DNA of 6,601 nt from Prolixibacteraceae bacterium (lineage in GTDB: Bacteria; Bacteroidota; Bacteroidia; Bacteroidales; Prolixibacteraceae), in NCBI GenBank assembly GCA_016788685.1, contig JAEUSS010000191.1, forward strand, positions 1 through 6,601. The letters are read 5' to 3'. Below are positions 5,552 through 6,601 of this stretch, piece after piece. The translations under genes and the position numbers were made by a program. The notes below the pieces were generated by a model. The model made no database searches. It saw only the letters and a list, made by a program, of their open reading frames with translations, and was not told the DNA's origin. The stretch's first letter is position 1; each line of letters starts with the position of its first letter.

Positions 5552-6415
5552 ATGAACGAGAACAGACTGGACTCGCTGATTATGTTACTGGATGACCCGG
5601 ATACTTCGGTTTTTAGTATGGTTCAGGATGAACTCCTGAAAGAAGAAGTAACCGTAGTCAACCATCTGGAACGCGTATGGGAAACCAGTCTTGACGAATT
5701 GGTTCAGAAAAGAATCGAGCTTATTATCCGGAAAATACAGTTAAATGATACCAAAGAGAAGATAAAAAACTGGGCCAATCAGGACAAAATCGACCTGTTT
5801 GAAGGCTTCTTTTTAATTTCGCGGCAGGAGTATCCGGAACTAAAACTTAAATACATTCAGCAACAACTCGAAAAAATAAGGAAAGATATCTGGCTCGAAT
5901 TCCGGAATTCGCTGACATCACTTGAGAAGATCACGATTCTCAATCATATTTTTTACCACCACTACCGTTTTAAGATTGATAAAAACAATGGTGACTTGCC
6001 TCAACACAGTTACCTCAACCGGGTTTTAGACACCCGCAAAGGCAATCCGGTATCGATAGCCATTTTATACCTGCTTGTGGGCCGGCTGCTCCAACTTCCG
6101 CTGCATTACATCGATTTTCAGGATAATCCGCTAATCGGCTATTTCGATCAGGACATTGCCCGGTTAAGCCAGGAAAATACCGATAACGCTGCCATTTTCT
6201 ACATCAACACATCCAACCAGGGAGCCATTATCGGCCCCAAAGAATTAGATTACATTCAGCATCCGACGGAGCCGGCTCAACCAAAGAAAACCTCCGAACC
6301 TTGTTCCGACCGAACCATCATTAAACGACTGGCAGAGCGGCTCGCTTTATCCTATCAGCAAATCGGAAATACTGAAAAGGTAACTACCCTGAATGAGATT
6401 ATTCACAATCTCTAG
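5552..6415 (+). CDS. SirB1 / Transglut_core2-like protein with degenerate motif
   Basis: The 287-residue protein has a helical N-terminal region (about 5-115, with a HEAT-like look) and a segment typical of the SirB1/transglutaminase-like core 2 family: LTSLEKITILNHIFYHHYRF (121-140), then YLNRVLDTRKGNPVSIAILYLLVGRLLQLPL (154-184). The family normally continues with a GV-x-x-PGHF motif; here the sequence is HYIDFQDNPLIGYFD (185-199), so the conserved Pro-Gly-His is lost and no catalytic Cys is evident. It is therefore probably not an active peptidase or transglutaminase. A C-terminal helical stretch (about 252-287, RLAERLALSYQQIGN) looks like one TPR-type repeat. The frame is open upstream to 5162 inside the phosphorylase gene, but that part is a shadow; the ATG at 5552, 11 bases after the phosphorylase stop, is the sensible start. 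The function is unknown; in other bacteria SirB1-like genes have no settled role. Confidence 0.8.
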   Translation: MNENRLDSLIMLLDDPDTSVFSMVQDELLKEEVTVVNHLERVWETSLDELVQKRIELIIRKIQLNDTKEKIKNWANQDKIDLFEGFFLISRQEYPELKLKYIQQQLEKIRKDIWLEFRNSLTSLEKITILNHIFYHHYRFKIDKNNGDLPQHSYLNRVLDTRKGNPVSIAILYLLVGRLLQLPLHYIDFQDNPLIGYFDQDIARLSQENTDNAAIFYINTSNQGAIIGPKELDYIQHPTEPAQPKKTSEPCSDRTIIKRLAERLALSYQQIGNTEKVTTLNEIIHNL

Positions 6416-6418
6416 TCA

Positions 6419-6444
6419 GGATAAGGGGCAACCTGTTGTTATCC
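6419..6444 (+). other. Bulged hairpin just after the SirB1-like stop codon
   Basis: GGATAA (6419-6424) pairs with TTATCC (6439-6444), and inside it CAAC (6429-6432) pairs with GTTG (6435-6438). GGGG (6425-6428) forms a one-sided bulge. The structure starts four bases after the stop codon. There is no T run behind it, so it is not an intrinsic terminator by the usual rule; it could protect the mRNA 3' end. Confidence 0.35.
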
Positions 6445-6460
6445 GTTGAAGCCACAGAAC

Positions 6461-6536
6461 GCCGGATAAAAGCCGGGCGGCAAAATAAATAATCCGGCAG
6501 TCACCATCTTCCGAAGAACCATCCGGCAGCTTTTTT
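6461..6536 (+). terminator. Possible terminator region ending in T6
   Basis: GCCGGAT (6461-6467) can pair with either of two downstream copies of ATCCGGC (6492-6498 and 6521-6527). The second copy is followed by AGC and six T (6531-6536). A local CGCCGG/CCGGGCG stem (6460-6479, one bulged G) competes with both. The T run and GC-rich arms suggest the end of the phosphorylase operon, but the loop for the T-adjacent pairing is over 50 bases, which is long for an intrinsic terminator. Confidence 0.3.
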
Positions 6537-6537
6537 C

Positions 6538-6545
6538 TATATTTG
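6538..6545 (+). promoter_or_regulatory. Probable promoter -7 box for the gene at the right edge
   Basis: TATATTTG is an exact TAnnTTTG match, 28 bases before the ATG at 6574, predicting a leader of about 20 bases. No clear TTTG is found at the -33 distance. It follows directly after the T6 run that may end the preceding operon. Confidence 0.5.
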
Positions 6546-6573
6546 GGCCTTGTAAATTCTTAAGCAATTGCCC

Positions 6574-6601
6574 ATGTTATATACCATCACGCTGATTTTG
6601 T
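6574..6601 (+). CDS. Start of an unidentified gene, truncated by the window edge
   Basis: Only nine codons are visible, MLYTITLIL, so the family cannot be named. The hydrophobic start would suit a signal peptide or a first membrane segment, but also a cytoplasmic beta-strand. An in-frame TAA at 6553-6555 limits the start to within 20 bases upstream, and the ATG is the best candidate. An exact TAnnTTTG box at 6538-6545 supports a separate transcription unit starting here. Confidence 0.45.

Overview
The window looks like a Bacteroidota chromosome fragment, possibly a Marinilabiliales/Prolixibacteraceae-type environmental or polysaccharide-degrading lineage (the family-level placement is a guess). 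The evidence is moderate GC, no Shine-Dalgarno sequences before most starts, several matches to the Bacteroidota -7 promoter box TAnnTTTG, a lipoprotein sugar isomerase of the kind common in this phylum, and a short Crp/Fnr regulator typical of it. No mobile element, CRISPR array, rRNA or tRNA was seen. This is mostly ordinary metabolic and regulatory chromosome.

Layout. At the left edge (3-548, +) is the 3' part of a TIM-barrel sugar phosphate isomerase/epimerase. A 453-base convergent gap follows (549-1001). It holds a perfect 19-bp inverted repeat and, further on, a -7-like promoter box directly followed by a perfect 18-bp palindrome and, about 110 bases later, a T9 run. A minus-strand two-gene operon comes next: a YjaB-like GNAT acetyltransferase (2002-1580), translationally coupled through a TAATG overlap to a Crp/Fnr-family regulator (1580-1002). 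A clear intrinsic terminator at 2177-2211 closes the next minus-strand unit. That unit is a TIM-barrel sugar isomerase with a lipoprotein signal (3104-2232), preceded by a secreted CE2-type SGNH acetylesterase (4341-3244). A 329-base divergent gap (4342-4670) carries plausible promoters for both sides. On the plus strand, a uridine phosphorylase-like gene (4671-5540) is followed 11 bases later by a SirB1/Transglut_core2-like protein that lacks the usual family motif (5552-6415). A new gene starts at 6574 and leaves the window.

How it fits together. The esterase and the lipoprotein isomerase are both exported and adjacent, which suggests removal of acetyl groups from a glycan and further handling of its sugars in the envelope. 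The truncated first gene is a second member of the same TIM-barrel superfamily. The GNAT-Crp pair looks like a small self-contained regulatory operon. The nucleoside phosphorylase operon is a separate salvage function. The least explained parts are the 549-1001 gap (possible small transcript with a palindromic operator) and the degenerate SirB1-like protein.
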